Shown here one piece after another: positions 27,888-36,498 of a stretch of 64,000 nucleotides of DNA (positions are counted from its first letter, which is position 1; every line of letters begins with the position of its first letter). Position numbers and translations under genes: made by a program. Source of the stretch: Stieleria mannarensis. GTDB lineage: Bacteria; Planctomycetota; Planctomycetia; Pirellulales; Pirellulaceae. The notes beneath the pieces are model-generated. The model did not search any database. It had not been told where the DNA came from and saw nothing but the letters and a program-made list of their open reading frames with translations. Location: assembly GCF_014154935.1 (NCBI RefSeq), contig NZ_JACEHH010000043.1:1-64000 (forward strand). The letters are read 5' to 3'.

Positions 27888-27953
27888 CGTAGCTACCTTC
27901 GCCAGAAGGTGGATCCCCGGGGTTTTCCACGCTCGCACCGAGCATAGTGACGT
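27888..27953 (-). repeat. Dispersed repeat, about 65 bp (inverted copy of 29823-29887)
   Basis: Read on the minus strand this block contains GCGAGCGTGGAA, GGGGATCCACCTTCTGGCGA and GGTAGCTACG in the same order as 29823-29887. It lies just upstream of the TssBC-like gene, and the longest open frame there reads through it, which is why I moved the start downstream. Confidence 0.65.
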
Positions 27954-27998
27954 CAAAGGTTACATCGGCACACCGCCGTAAACCGTTGGCGACTTCCG

Positions 27999-28190
27999 CT
28001 ACGGATTCAATGATTTTGCCTCACGGTAGCCGTCTTTGTACCCGCGTTTGTAGGCTTGGTTCAGCAATGTCGCGTAGTGTTCCGCGCTCGCTGTATCGCG
28101 GCAGGTCATCAGCGAGCGGCCGGAGGGATCCAGGACCTCGAATTTTCCCGATTCTTCGACGACATGGAAAAGCTGACTCTCTTCTGACAA
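27999..28190 (-). CDS. Small hypothetical protein
   Basis: 63 residues from a TTG at 28190, with GGAGAG eight bases upstream. The product is charged and soluble: SEESQLFHVVEESGKFEVLDP, then SLMTCRDTASAEHYATLLNQAYKRGYKDGYREAK. The second half looks like an amphipathic helix and the first like a beta hairpin. It stands alone between repeats. No family recognised. Confidence 0.45.
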   Translation of the reverse strand: MSEESQLFHVVEESGKFEVLDPSGRSLMTCRDTASAEHYATLLNQAYKRGYKDGYREAKSLNP

Positions 28191-28335
28191 AAGAACTCTC
28201 CGACATTCAGATCATGGCCCGGCGCGACGGTTTCTGGTCCATAATCTACCAGCATTGCGAAGTGTTGTCGCGAGATCGGCCCGGCAAGATCGTGATGGCC
28301 GGACGTCACAGGTGAGTTTGTGAAGGATGTGATCC

Positions 28336-29427
28336 ATGTTTTGTATTTGCATGCCGAAGGTTGCCGAGATGGCGGCCGGCATCCAGGTCCCGCCGGCCGC
28401 GATCCAGGTGCCGCCGTTACCCGCCGGTGCCGCCGGTTTGGCCGCTGCCGCGGGCGTGGCGGCGGCGGTCAACGCGACCGCCGATCTGGCCGCCTCGGGG
28501 GCGCTCGACGCGATGCTGGCCGCCGAATTGCCGCCGTTTTCGCTCGAGGCGGTGTTGGCGATGGAATCGATGGCCCAGGTCGGTGCTTCGCTGGGCATCG
28601 AAATGACCAGCCCCGGTGCGGCGATGGATCTGTCGCTGGCCGCCGGGGCGCTCAACATCGCCGCCCCCTCCCTGGGCGAACTCGGCGGGGCGCTCGGCGC
28701 GGCGATGGAACCGCTCGGCGGGCTGCCGACGGCGTTGGGCATCAATGCCGCGATCGAATCCTCGTTGGGAATCGACATGGCCACCCCCGGTGCGGCGGCC
28801 GCGTTGGAAGCCAGCTTGGCCGCGGCGTTGGACGCCTCCCTGGCGATGTCCGGCACTCTCGGGCTATCGGCTGCGGGCGGAGGATCGTTTGCGATGGAGT
28901 TGGCTTTGGCTGCGCGTGCACTCAACGCTGCCGTCGCGCTGGGATTCAATCCGGCGGCACCCGGCGAGTTCGCCGCGGCGCTGGAAATGGCGGGCGGATT
29001 GGAAGTGCCACCGCTGGAGATGTCTGCCGGCGAGATGGGGGAAGTCAGCGCCGGGCTTTCCGACTTCGGACTCGTCGGCGGTGCGATGGGCGAGATGCCG
29101 ATGGAAATGGCGTTGCCGGCAATGGAATCCGGCGCGGCGGCGATGGCGGCCAACATGGAAGCCGCCGCCGAGGCCAGCGCCGCGGTGGCGGCCGAACTGA
29201 CCGGCGGCGCCGCCGGCAGCGCCGAACTCGCCGCTGCGATGTCGGCCGCTGCCGAAGCACCGATGCCCGCGGCGCCCGCCTTGGCCGCGATAGAAACGGG
29301 TGGGCTGCCCAGCATGGGCGATCTGTCGGTCGCCGCGACGATGGCCGCCTCCTTCGAAGCCGCCATGGGAACCCCCATGATGTCCGCAGCCCCCTGTCCC
29401 AACATCTTTTGCGTCGCCGGACGCTAA
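28336..29427 (+). CDS. Ala/Met/Gly-rich low-complexity protein bracketed by cysteines, T6SS-linked
   Basis: 363 residues, of which well over half are Ala, Gly, Leu, Met, Ser or Glu. It begins MFCICMPKVAEMAAGIQVPP and ends CPNIFCVAGR, so four cysteines sit at the two ends and none in the body. The body repeats short helix-like units (for example AALEASLAAALDASLAM, AAAMAANMEAAAEASAA). This frame was chosen over two other long frames at the same place because it has an ATG, ends cleanly before the repeat at 29432 and is followed by a co-directional cassette. It lies upstream of PpiC, PAAR and methyltransferase genes. Function unknown; a tube-loaded or spike-associated protein is a guess. Confidence 0.6.
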   Translation: MFCICMPKVAEMAAGIQVPPAAIQVPPLPAGAAGLAAAAGVAAAVNATADLAASGALDAMLAAELPPFSLEAVLAMESMAQVGASLGIEMTSPGAAMDLSLAAGALNIAAPSLGELGGALGAAMEPLGGLPTALGINAAIESSLGIDMATPGAAAALEASLAAALDASLAMSGTLGLSAAGGGSFAMELALAARALNAAVALGFNPAAPGEFAAALEMAGGLEVPPLEMSAGEMGEVSAGLSDFGLVGGAMGEMPMEMALPAMESGAAAMAANMEAAAEASAAVAAELTGGAAGSAELAAAMSAAAEAPMPAAPALAAIETGGLPSMGDLSVAATMAASFEAAMGTPMMSAAPCPNIFCVAGR

Positions 29428-29431
29428 CCAA

Positions 29432-29454
29432 GTGGGATAGGCTTCCAGCCTGTC
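29432..29454 (+). repeat. Half-copy of the GGGATAGGCTTCC dispersed repeat
   Basis: Same core as 21052, with CCAGCCTGTC in place of CCGGCCTGTC. It begins five bases after the stop of the Ala-rich gene and 46 bases before the PpiC gene. Confidence 0.7.
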
Positions 29455-29499
29455 TTTTCACGGCGAACGATTCCACCCGTCCACCAGGAGACTTCCACC

Positions 29500-29790
29500 G
29501 TGCTACGCATCAAAGCCCGCCACATCCAAGTCTCGACACCCGACCAGGCCAACGAAGTCATGCTGAAATGGCAGCAGGGGGCCAGTTTCGAGGAACTTGC
29601 TCGTGCCTATTCAGAATGTCCCACCGCTCGCCAGGGCGGATCGTTGGGGGCATTCGGACCAGGACACATGGCGCCGGAACTGGAGCCGGTTTTCATCGAA
29701 GGCGACATCGGAAGCCTCTACGGCCCGGTGGCCACCGCACACGGATACCACTTGGTCGAAGTCATCGCACGTGAGGACAATTCGACGTAG
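29500..29790 (+). CDS. Single-domain PpiC/parvulin-type peptidyl-prolyl isomerase
   Basis: 96 residues, one rotamase domain. It starts LRIKARHIQVSTPDQANEV, continues FEELARAYSECPTARQGGSLGAFGPGHM (the parvulin S-x-C/D-P-S-x-x-x-G-G-x-L-G motif) and ends GPVATAHGYHLVEVIARE (family: G-P-V-x-T-x-x-G-Y/F-H-L/I-I). Parvulins isomerise Xaa-Pro bonds. There is no signal peptide, so it acts in the cytosol or travels with a partner. Start: GTG 29500, with AGGAGA seven bases upstream. Its place between the Ala-rich protein and the PAAR gene suggests a chaperone for spike or effector loading; that is inference. Confidence 0.85.
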   Translation: MLRIKARHIQVSTPDQANEVMLKWQQGASFEELARAYSECPTARQGGSLGAFGPGHMAPELEPVFIEGDIGSLYGPVATAHGYHLVEVIAREDNST

Positions 29791-29887
29791 CTACGCTCGC
29801 CAGAGCGTGGAAGACATTGCGACGTCGCACCGCTCGATGCGAGCGTGGAAGACGCTGGGGATCCACCTTCTGGCGAAGGTGGCTACG
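29787..29887 (+). repeat. Palindromic dispersed repeat, second copy
   Basis: The left part (CGTAGCTACGCTCGCCAGAG) is the approximate reverse complement of the right part (CTGGCGAAGGTGGCTACG), giving a ~100-base imperfect palindrome. The right 65 bases match 27888-27953 in opposite orientation. It starts at the stop codon of the PpiC gene. Confidence 0.65.
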
Positions 29888-29984
29888 ATCGACCGACCAC
29901 TGCGATGGCCACCGGACGATCATCAAGCTAGACTCTACCACCGTACCCTTCCCTATTTGCGGACATCCTTTCGAGTCTGACCTC

Positions 29985-30371
29985 ATGTCCCCTCCCGCTG
30001 CACGCATGACCGATCTTGTCAAACAAGACGCACCGCATTGTCATGCACCGATTCACCCCCCAGCTCCGGTCCCCACTCCGGTCGCGCACCCCGCGCTTCC
30101 GTTGATGATCGTCAAAGGCGCGCCCAGCGTGATGATCGGAAACATGCCTGCCGCACGCGTGACCGACACAACGCTTCCCTGCATGTTGCCCGGTTGCGTG
30201 CCAGCCGGACCCGGCATGATCGCCAAAGGATCGTCGAGTGTCCTGATCGGAGGGATGCCGGCCGCCAGAGTCAACGACATGACGGCCCATGCCAGTTGCG
30301 TCGCACCGATCCCCAGCCCGGTCGGCAAGGTCCTGCCGCCGGGATGCCCGACCGTGATGATCGGAGGCTGA
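29985..30371 (+). CDS. PAAR-like (DUF4150-type) spike-tip protein
   Basis: PAAR proteins sharpen the T6SS spike and can carry effectors. 128 residues from the ATG at 29985; the frame is open further upstream, but that part reads through a repeat. It contains two near-identical units, MIVKGAPSVMIGNMPAARVTD and MIAKGSSSVLIGGMPAARVND, and a final PTVMIGG. These are the repeated V-x-I-G-x-x-P-A-A-R pattern of the PAAR fold. Conserved His/Cys residues (CHAPIHPP, LPCMLPGC, MTAHASC) could bind the metal at the tip. It is followed after six bases by a methyltransferase gene. Confidence 0.88.
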   Translation: MSPPAARMTDLVKQDAPHCHAPIHPPAPVPTPVAHPALPLMIVKGAPSVMIGNMPAARVTDTTLPCMLPGCVPAGPGMIAKGSSSVLIGGMPAARVNDMTAHASCVAPIPSPVGKVLPPGCPTVMIGG

Positions 30372-30377
30372 CGTCTC

Positions 30378-31457
30378 GTGCGACGGGCGCATCTCGAAAC
30401 CTTTCAACCGGTCTGTCCGGTGTGCCGCGTCGCCCGCGGACAATTCCATCTACTTGATCTGGCAACTGTCATCCAAGAAGTCGACGACCACATCGTCGAA
30501 GGCCTGTTGCATTGCAGCGATCGGAACTGTCAACGCGAGTATCCCATCATTGACGGGGTGCCGTTGATCATTCGAGACATCCGCAGCTATCTGTCGGACA
30601 ATCTGTTCCAAGTCTGCCAACGAACCGATCTGAGCGAAACCATCGAGAGCGTTTTGGGGGACTGTGGCGGACACGGTTCGGTCTATGACGCGATCCGTCA
30701 GCACGTCAGTTCCTACGCGTGGGATCACTACGGCGATTTGGATCCCGAGGAATCTTCCGGGGATCCTCGCCCGGGATCGATGATCCGCGTGTTGCGCCGT
30801 GGGATCGAATTGTCGCTCCTGGAATCAGATCGGCCGGCGAGCATGCTGGACATCGGCTGTTCCGTCGGCCGCAGCACGTTCGCGCTTGCCGAAACTCTCG
30901 ATCGCCCGGTCTTGGGGATCGACTTGAACTTCCCGATGTTGCGAGTCGCGGCGCGGGCGCTGCGCGAGGGCGTGGTTCGCTACCCGCGGCGTCGCGTGGG
31001 GATTGTCTATGATCGACGCGAGTTTCCGGTGGCGTTTCGCTGTGCCGACCGAGTCGACTTTTGGGCCTGCGACGCGACCGCGCTGCCGTTCGCCGACGAA
31101 TCGATCGGCGCCGCACTCAGTCTGAACGTGCTGGATTGTGTCCACTCGCCGATGGAGTTTCTCGCGTCACTCGGAGCGGTTCTGCAACCGGACGGCTCGG
31201 CCGTGATCGCGTCGCCTTATGATTGGTCGTCGTCGGCGACATCCATCGAAGGCTGGATCGGCGGCCATTCCCAACGTGGCCCCGACGCCGGTGCCAGTGA
31301 ATCGATCTTGCGACAGATCCTCACCCCCGGTCATCCACAAGCGATTCAGACCTTGCGGCTGACCGCCGAAGACAACTGCCCCTGGCACGTTCGCATGCAC
31401 GACCGAAGCGTCGTGTCCTACGACAGCCACCTGATCGTCGCAAAAAAAGTGGGATAG
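30378..31457 (+). CDS. SAM-dependent methyltransferase with N-terminal Trm112-like zinc ribbon
   Basis: 359 residues from a GTG. The N-terminal ~60 residues contain CPVCRVAR and, after a gap, CSDRNCQREYPIIDGVPLI. This C-x2-C...C-x4-C arrangement with YPIIDGVP is the Trm112/YcaR-like zinc ribbon. A class I methyltransferase follows: MLDIGCSVGRSTFALAE (motif I), GIDLNFPML, DATALPFADESIGAALSLNVLD and later VLQPDGSAVIASPYDWSS. Substrate unknown. It starts six bases after the PAAR gene. Its last two codons and stop (GTG GGA TAG) lie inside a copy of the dispersed repeat at 31449, so the repeat supplies the C-terminus. Confidence 0.8.
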   Translation: MRRAHLETFQPVCPVCRVARGQFHLLDLATVIQEVDDHIVEGLLHCSDRNCQREYPIIDGVPLIIRDIRSYLSDNLFQVCQRTDLSETIESVLGDCGGHGSVYDAIRQHVSSYAWDHYGDLDPEESSGDPRPGSMIRVLRRGIELSLLESDRPASMLDIGCSVGRSTFALAETLDRPVLGIDLNFPMLRVAARALREGVVRYPRRRVGIVYDRREFPVAFRCADRVDFWACDATALPFADESIGAALSLNVLDCVHSPMEFLASLGAVLQPDGSAVIASPYDWSSSATSIEGWIGGHSQRGPDAGASESILRQILTPGHPQAIQTLRLTAEDNCPWHVRMHDRSVVSYDSHLIVAKKVG

Positions 31458-31471
31458 GCTTCCAGCCTGTC
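31449..31471 (+). repeat. Half-copy of the GGGATAGGCTTCC dispersed repeat, providing a stop codon
   Basis: Same 23-bp core as 29432. The methyltransferase gene ends within it at 31457, which implies that the repeat landed on, or created, the gene's 3' end. Confidence 0.7.
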
Positions 31472-31490
31472 TGCACCCCGTCGTGGACGA

Positions 31491-34400
31491 CTAACGTCCC
31501 ACCGGCAGCAAGCCACCCGCATCCGGAATCACAACCTCCACCCCATCCCGATCCAGTTGCCAAGCGCCGTCGATTTCATCAGCCTGGTTCGTGACGTGGA
31601 TCTGCCGGACCGGGGCGTTGGTTCTGGTCGGGTAATAGAACGTGTGCACCGACATTCGCCGCTGTGGGTCGAATTGGCGGACGATGCGAGTCGGTTTTTC
31701 ATCGATCGATTCGTCCAGGCTGACTTTGATCGACGTCACGGGAACGTCCGGATCGTCAAAGTTCACGACATACCTGCGCCGCGCCACACCGTCGGCAAAC
31801 GTGGTGCCCAGCGGATCGATTCGCACGCGGATCCCCGGCGTGACCTCGATCGGTTCGTCCGATGACTCATCGACGGGAATCATTCGATTCAGTCGATTCG
31901 ATTCGGATGCATCGCCAGCTCCACGGTTTCCGCTGGCGATCCCCGGTGGAAGCAATTCGATCGCGGCGGATTCCTCGGCGGGCCGCGACCAAACGCGCAA
32001 TCGAGCCTTCACCGCTCGGTGCGGCCAACCGCTCGCCAGCAGATTCATCACCGGGACGGGTTCGGATGGTTCGAACGTGGTGTCGTAGAACGTGTAGGCT
32101 GGACCGGCTTCTTGTCCATCGACCGTGACCGGTTGAAGGTGAATCCAAACGGCCGACGGACGGCGTGTGGCGCGCCAACGCGGACGGTCATCCGATCCGA
32201 CGGGCTCGCGTCGCTGCCAGGAAACGGGAAATGCGACGTAATCGGGCGGTTGACGTTTCGGGCGATGCACCCGGATCACTTGATCGGTCGCTGCGCCATG
32301 GGGCGTCATCAACTCGGCCATCGCTTCGACGTTATCGTCGTACGGATAGTCATAGATCTCCGTGCCTGCTTTGCTGACATACAACTGGTACGCTTCGCCG
32401 CCCTCCAAGACCAGCGGTTCGATCGCCAGCGGTTGTGTCGGTGCTTCTTGTGCCGCGGTATCCACCCACTGTCTGCCCTCGTATTGCAGCGCGAACAATT
32501 CGGGGGTATCGGGAGCCGGCAAGACGCGTGACGGTGATCCGAGCGTGATCGGCACGTCGGGACGCTGGTCGTGATGGTACGAACGCAAACGGTACATCCC
32601 CGGCGCCAGCAGGTTGCGCAAGGCTTGCTTCAAGTCGGTCGAACTGGCCAAGGCTTGAAAACGGCCACCGGTATCACGGCTCAGTCGATCGAATTCTTGC
32701 AGGGCATCCTGTTGCCGCGAGCGATCCATGCCCAGCCCCAAGATGTGCACCGGGACTTGCGTCTGCATCCAGGCTTGGCGGACATCGTTGTCGGTCGTCA
32801 GCGACGAATCGATCGCCGACGGAGGAATGAACTGGTAATTGGCTCCGTCGGTGATCGCGATGATGTGCCGATCGGCCGTCGCATCGTCCGCGGAAAATTC
32901 TTGGATCGCTTGCATCACCGAAAGGTACAACGGCGATTGTCCCCAAGGCTTCAGTTGGCCGATTTCGGGAACCAACGATTGAGCCGCCGCGAGGTCAAAG
33001 TCGCTTAGCCTCAACATCGATTCGACATCCCGCTCGGGTGTCACTGTCGGATCGATCACCCCGCCAAAATCCGGCCGGGTGAGCGGTCTGACCGGCTCGT
33101 CAACACTCCATCCCAGGCGATGTCCGAACGCGCGAACACCGACGCGAACGTTTCGTCGAAGCCCTAGATCGAACAACATTTCTTGCAACGACGCCTTGGC
33201 GATTTCCATCCGCGACGCGACCCCATCGGCATTCCCTTCGAGCGACTCCGCCATGCTGGCCGAACAATCCAGGACAAATACGACCGACAGTTCGTCCCAG
33301 GGACCATTGAGCGTCACTTCGCTTTTCTGGTACCGATGCGGATGGACGTCGATTCGGACGCCGCCGAGTTGTTCCAGGTTCAAGGGGCCGCCGTATTCGT
33401 GACCGCGAAAAACGGTATGCGCTTTCAACGCCAATCCCACACTCGAAACATCGGCCGGCAAGACGACTTCATAGCTGGCGCCGGACGTCGGCAGCGTCAC
33501 CGCGTCGGAGGGTTGGATGGACTCAAAATCAATCCGCCGCGATTCGTTTCGAACCGACACGACCGCGGTTCCCATCGGCGGCGTGAACTCGCGGTCCGAT
33601 TCAGACCGGATCACCAGTGATGACCTGACGTCGTCCTGGGGATCCAATTGAATCGTCCGGGCCGACATCGTCGTCAGCCAGCCCGGCAGGAATCGACGAC
33701 TTGCTTCTAGCTGCGATTGTGCCTCGACAAGTTCAACCAGTCGTTCGTCGCCGGACGCCGAATCCGTCCCCTGGCGATCCAGCTCGTCGACCGATGCCAG
33801 ATAGTCTGTCACGGCAAGATCGTAAAACGGACGCTCGCCACCGGCCGGTCCCCAGAAATCAGCTAGAGATCGCTCGGCATGCCACATCAACAGGGCCTTG
33901 ATGTCAATGTCGCGAAGCACCGCGATCGGATCGTCCGTTGGGCGAGGAAACCAGATCGATGCGGCCGCACGCGTCCGACGCGCCTCGGTGGCACATCGGT
34001 TTCGTTGCCCCGACAACGTCGTCTCGCCGCCCATTCCTTGCATCTGTCGGGCGACGGAATCCAGAAACGATGCGATCGGCGTCTCGGCGGTATTAGCCCC
34101 GTCGTCCGTCGTCTCGCCGAGCAACAAGTTCAGCGGATGTTGTTGCCAACTTTCGATGCGAGCGGAATAGGCGAGTTCAGCGGGACCGGTCGAATCGACT
34201 TGTTCGTCTTCGCTGGGCGGTTCCAGGTTGATGTGAACCCGCGCGGTCAATTCGTTCATCGCAGTCCGCAGGTCACGCCGGGATTCCCAATCAACCAACG
34301 GGACGGACAAAACGGCTTGGATCTCTCCGACCGTGTTCAGCTGATTGGTTAGACTTTCGCGGATCAGTTGACGTGTCCGCAGGGTCAGTTTTTCCTGCAG

Positions 34401-36458
34401 GCCGTCGACCGTGGGGCGGATTTGTTCCTCCGCCAACGCAGCGATGCCCCGCAGGGTCTCGATCAAGGCCTGGTCGTCGGTCGAGGCCGGAATTGCGTCC
34501 AGTTGGGCGGCAAGTCGCTCGGTTTCGCGGATCAACGGCACGATCAAGTTTTCAATGTCGGCTTTCGTTTCCGCGGGATCCGACGCGCGGTCCGGGTGGG
34601 CGATCCACTGGGCATAATACGGCGCGACCGCCATCGCTCGATCACTGATTCGCGATGCGGTGATTGCCGTCGCCAACGCGTCCATCGATGCGGAGTACCG
34701 AGATTGTGTTTCTTGGATGCTCTCGGCCAATCCCTCTTGCTGACGCAGAATCACACGGTCTTCTGCCGTCCGACGCCAGGATTCCGCCGGTCCGAGCAAC
34801 CAGCGGGTCCAGCGATGGACACGCAGATCTGCGGGGATTCCGTCCTCATCACGCGGAACCGATCGGTCTTCGATCTCGGCTTGAATCGTTAGTAGCTTGC
34901 CCAACACGTCCGCTTGCTGCCACAATCCTGGGGTTTGGTAGCGATTCAACATTCGGGCGAATTGCGTGCTGCGATAGTCCGACGTCGCCAACTTCTCAAG
35001 ATCCGCTCGCACGCTCGAAAGCAGTTCGGCGTTTGGCTGGGTGGAAAACTCTTGCAGTCGATCGCGTAACTGGGTGCTTGAAGTCACATCCTGTGTGCCG
35101 AAAAACTCCGCCAGCGGCAGCGAGTGGACACGCAATGCGCGGGGCAGCGGCGGACGGTTGCCCGAGACCAGCGAGTAGGCGTTGGGATAGGTTGGTGATT
35201 GCGGCAATCGGGCGATTCGGGTCTCCATCGCCTTGATTTCGCCGACCACGCGATTGAACGTCCGCTTGGCCAATGTTTGATAGCCCTTGCCGGCGGTCGC
35301 CAGTTGCTCCAACCACAGCAGACTGTGTTCAACGTCACGGAACGCGATCGGTTCGCTGCGATAGAGTTGTTGCGCTCGGATCTCGTCCAGGGATCGCCAA
35401 AGCGAGTCGAGCTGGGCATCGGAAATCGACGGTCCAGGGCGACTTAAGGTTGGGCGGCGGATCAACGGGTTCAATCGTTCCGGGTTTAAACTCCGCGCCA
35501 GGTGAAAATTCGAATCGGCATGAACCTTCATCAGGACAGGCGTTTGCCGATCACCGCGGCTCTGCCGTGCCCACCAATTCACCTGCGTTTGAACGTAGCG
35601 ATGTAGTTCGCCAAGGTCGACCCACCCATCGCCGTTGCCATGGTGGGACACTTGGTCGGCGGCACCGGCGAGTCCCAGTTGCAGATAGTGCCCAAACACC
35701 GATCCCGCAAGATCCGCGGAAACATAGGACGTTTCGTCGGGGCCGGCCGACAACATCACCGCCAAATCGACCGTGGTTTTGTTCTCTGCAACGCGCTGGG
35801 TAAACGCGGCTTGGACCTTTTCGGCGAATTGATTTGCCCGCAGCCCGATATTCCAATTGACCGGCATTCGGTTGCAGTCCAGGATCAGCAGCGCCTTGCG
35901 GTCGGCACCCAGCGGTTCGATTCGATCCAGCAATTCGTGCACATCGATCCAGGACTGGGGATCGGTCGGCGAGGCCTTGGGGGGGATCAGCCGGATCGAT
36001 TCGTCACCGCGATCGGCAATCCCATGCAGACTGACCCAAACGATCAACGGCAATCGCCGGCTTTGCCCCTGTGCCCGCGCCACCTCACGCTCCAAGCGTT
36101 GGTAAAAGTCGGCTGCTTTGAAGATCGGGTCGCCATCGCCACGCACGGTGATCGTTTCGCCGTCCATGACCGACAAACGCTCAAAGTCCTCTTTGGCCCA
36201 GGCGTTCGGCGGCAACGGCCAGGTGTACTCCGCCGCCGACAGCACCACCATCGGAGTACGCTTGGGGGACAGCAACAACAGCCAAATCAACCAGGCGAAC
36301 AACAGCAAAGCGGCCAGCAACAGCACGCCCCACAACACCTGTCGCCAGCGCCGCCACAGGATTGCGAAGATGTCGGCGCCGCCTGCACGATCGCCCTGCC
36401 AGATCTTGCGATCGGGTTGGGTGGTCTTGCCGGTCGGCTGGAGGGGGGAAGTCGACAT
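31491..36458 (-). CDS. Giant membrane-anchored caspase-like protein with von Willebrand A domain
   Basis: 1,655 residues from the ATG at 36458; the open frame begins at 36545 but overlaps the neighbour. Order: cytosolic start, membrane helix at about 40-63 (LWGVLLLAALLLFAWLIWLL), then a caspase/C14-type domain with the catalytic His in VWVSLHGIAD (H145) and Cys in LLILDCNRM (C195). A ~600-residue helical region follows, then strand-rich domains and a VWA domain near 1055-1240 with FVLDCSASM (D-x-S-x-S metal site) and HIIAITDG. Beta-rich domains close the protein. C14-type enzymes cut after basic or acidic residues in signalling. The role here is unknown; the position beside the T6SS genes and the envelope location suggest envelope sensing or scaffolding. 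Confidence 0.75.
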   Translation of the reverse strand: MSTSPLQPTGKTTQPDRKIWQGDRAGGADIFAILWRRWRQVLWGVLLLAALLLFAWLIWLLLLSPKRTPMVVLSAAEYTWPLPPNAWAKEDFERLSVMDGETITVRGDGDPIFKAADFYQRLEREVARAQGQSRRLPLIVWVSLHGIADRGDESIRLIPPKASPTDPQSWIDVHELLDRIEPLGADRKALLILDCNRMPVNWNIGLRANQFAEKVQAAFTQRVAENKTTVDLAVMLSAGPDETSYVSADLAGSVFGHYLQLGLAGAADQVSHHGNGDGWVDLGELHRYVQTQVNWWARQSRGDRQTPVLMKVHADSNFHLARSLNPERLNPLIRRPTLSRPGPSISDAQLDSLWRSLDEIRAQQLYRSEPIAFRDVEHSLLWLEQLATAGKGYQTLAKRTFNRVVGEIKAMETRIARLPQSPTYPNAYSLVSGNRPPLPRALRVHSLPLAEFFGTQDVTSSTQLRDRLQEFSTQPNAELLSSVRADLEKLATSDYRSTQFARMLNRYQTPGLWQQADVLGKLLTIQAEIEDRSVPRDEDGIPADLRVHRWTRWLLGPAESWRRTAEDRVILRQQEGLAESIQETQSRYSASMDALATAITASRISDRAMAVAPYYAQWIAHPDRASDPAETKADIENLIVPLIRETERLAAQLDAIPASTDDQALIETLRGIAALAEEQIRPTVDGLQEKLTLRTRQLIRESLTNQLNTVGEIQAVLSVPLVDWESRRDLRTAMNELTARVHINLEPPSEDEQVDSTGPAELAYSARIESWQQHPLNLLLGETTDDGANTAETPIASFLDSVARQMQGMGGETTLSGQRNRCATEARRTRAAASIWFPRPTDDPIAVLRDIDIKALLMWHAERSLADFWGPAGGERPFYDLAVTDYLASVDELDRQGTDSASGDERLVELVEAQSQLEASRRFLPGWLTTMSARTIQLDPQDDVRSSLVIRSESDREFTPPMGTAVVSVRNESRRIDFESIQPSDAVTLPTSGASYEVVLPADVSSVGLALKAHTVFRGHEYGGPLNLEQLGGVRIDVHPHRYQKSEVTLNGPWDELSVVFVLDCSASMAESLEGNADGVASRMEIAKASLQEMLFDLGLRRNVRVGVRAFGHRLGWSVDEPVRPLTRPDFGGVIDPTVTPERDVESMLRLSDFDLAAAQSLVPEIGQLKPWGQSPLYLSVMQAIQEFSADDATADRHIIAITDGANYQFIPPSAIDSSLTTDNDVRQAWMQTQVPVHILGLGMDRSRQQDALQEFDRLSRDTGGRFQALASSTDLKQALRNLLAPGMYRLRSYHHDQRPDVPITLGSPSRVLPAPDTPELFALQYEGRQWVDTAAQEAPTQPLAIEPLVLEGGEAYQLYVSKAGTEIYDYPYDDNVEAMAELMTPHGAATDQVIRVHRPKRQPPDYVAFPVSWQRREPVGSDDRPRWRATRRPSAVWIHLQPVTVDGQEAGPAYTFYDTTFEPSEPVPVMNLLASGWPHRAVKARLRVWSRPAEESAAIELLPPGIASGNRGAGDASESNRLNRMIPVDESSDEPIEVTPGIRVRIDPLGTTFADGVARRRYVVNFDDPDVPVTSIKVSLDESIDEKPTRIVRQFDPQRRMSVHTFYYPTRTNAPVRQIHVTNQADEIDGAWQLDRDGVEVVIPDAGGLLPVGR

Positions 36459-36498
36459 GGAATCGTCGTCCGTGGGGCTCGTCGCTCGTGGGGGAACG

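Noticed and set aside
28212..29774. Alternative frames over the Ala-rich gene (397 codons leftward, 484 codons rightward)
   Set aside because: The leftward frame is Ala/Ser/Pro shadow sequence and the other Arg/Gly-rich; neither starts or ends in line with neighbouring genes and repeats.
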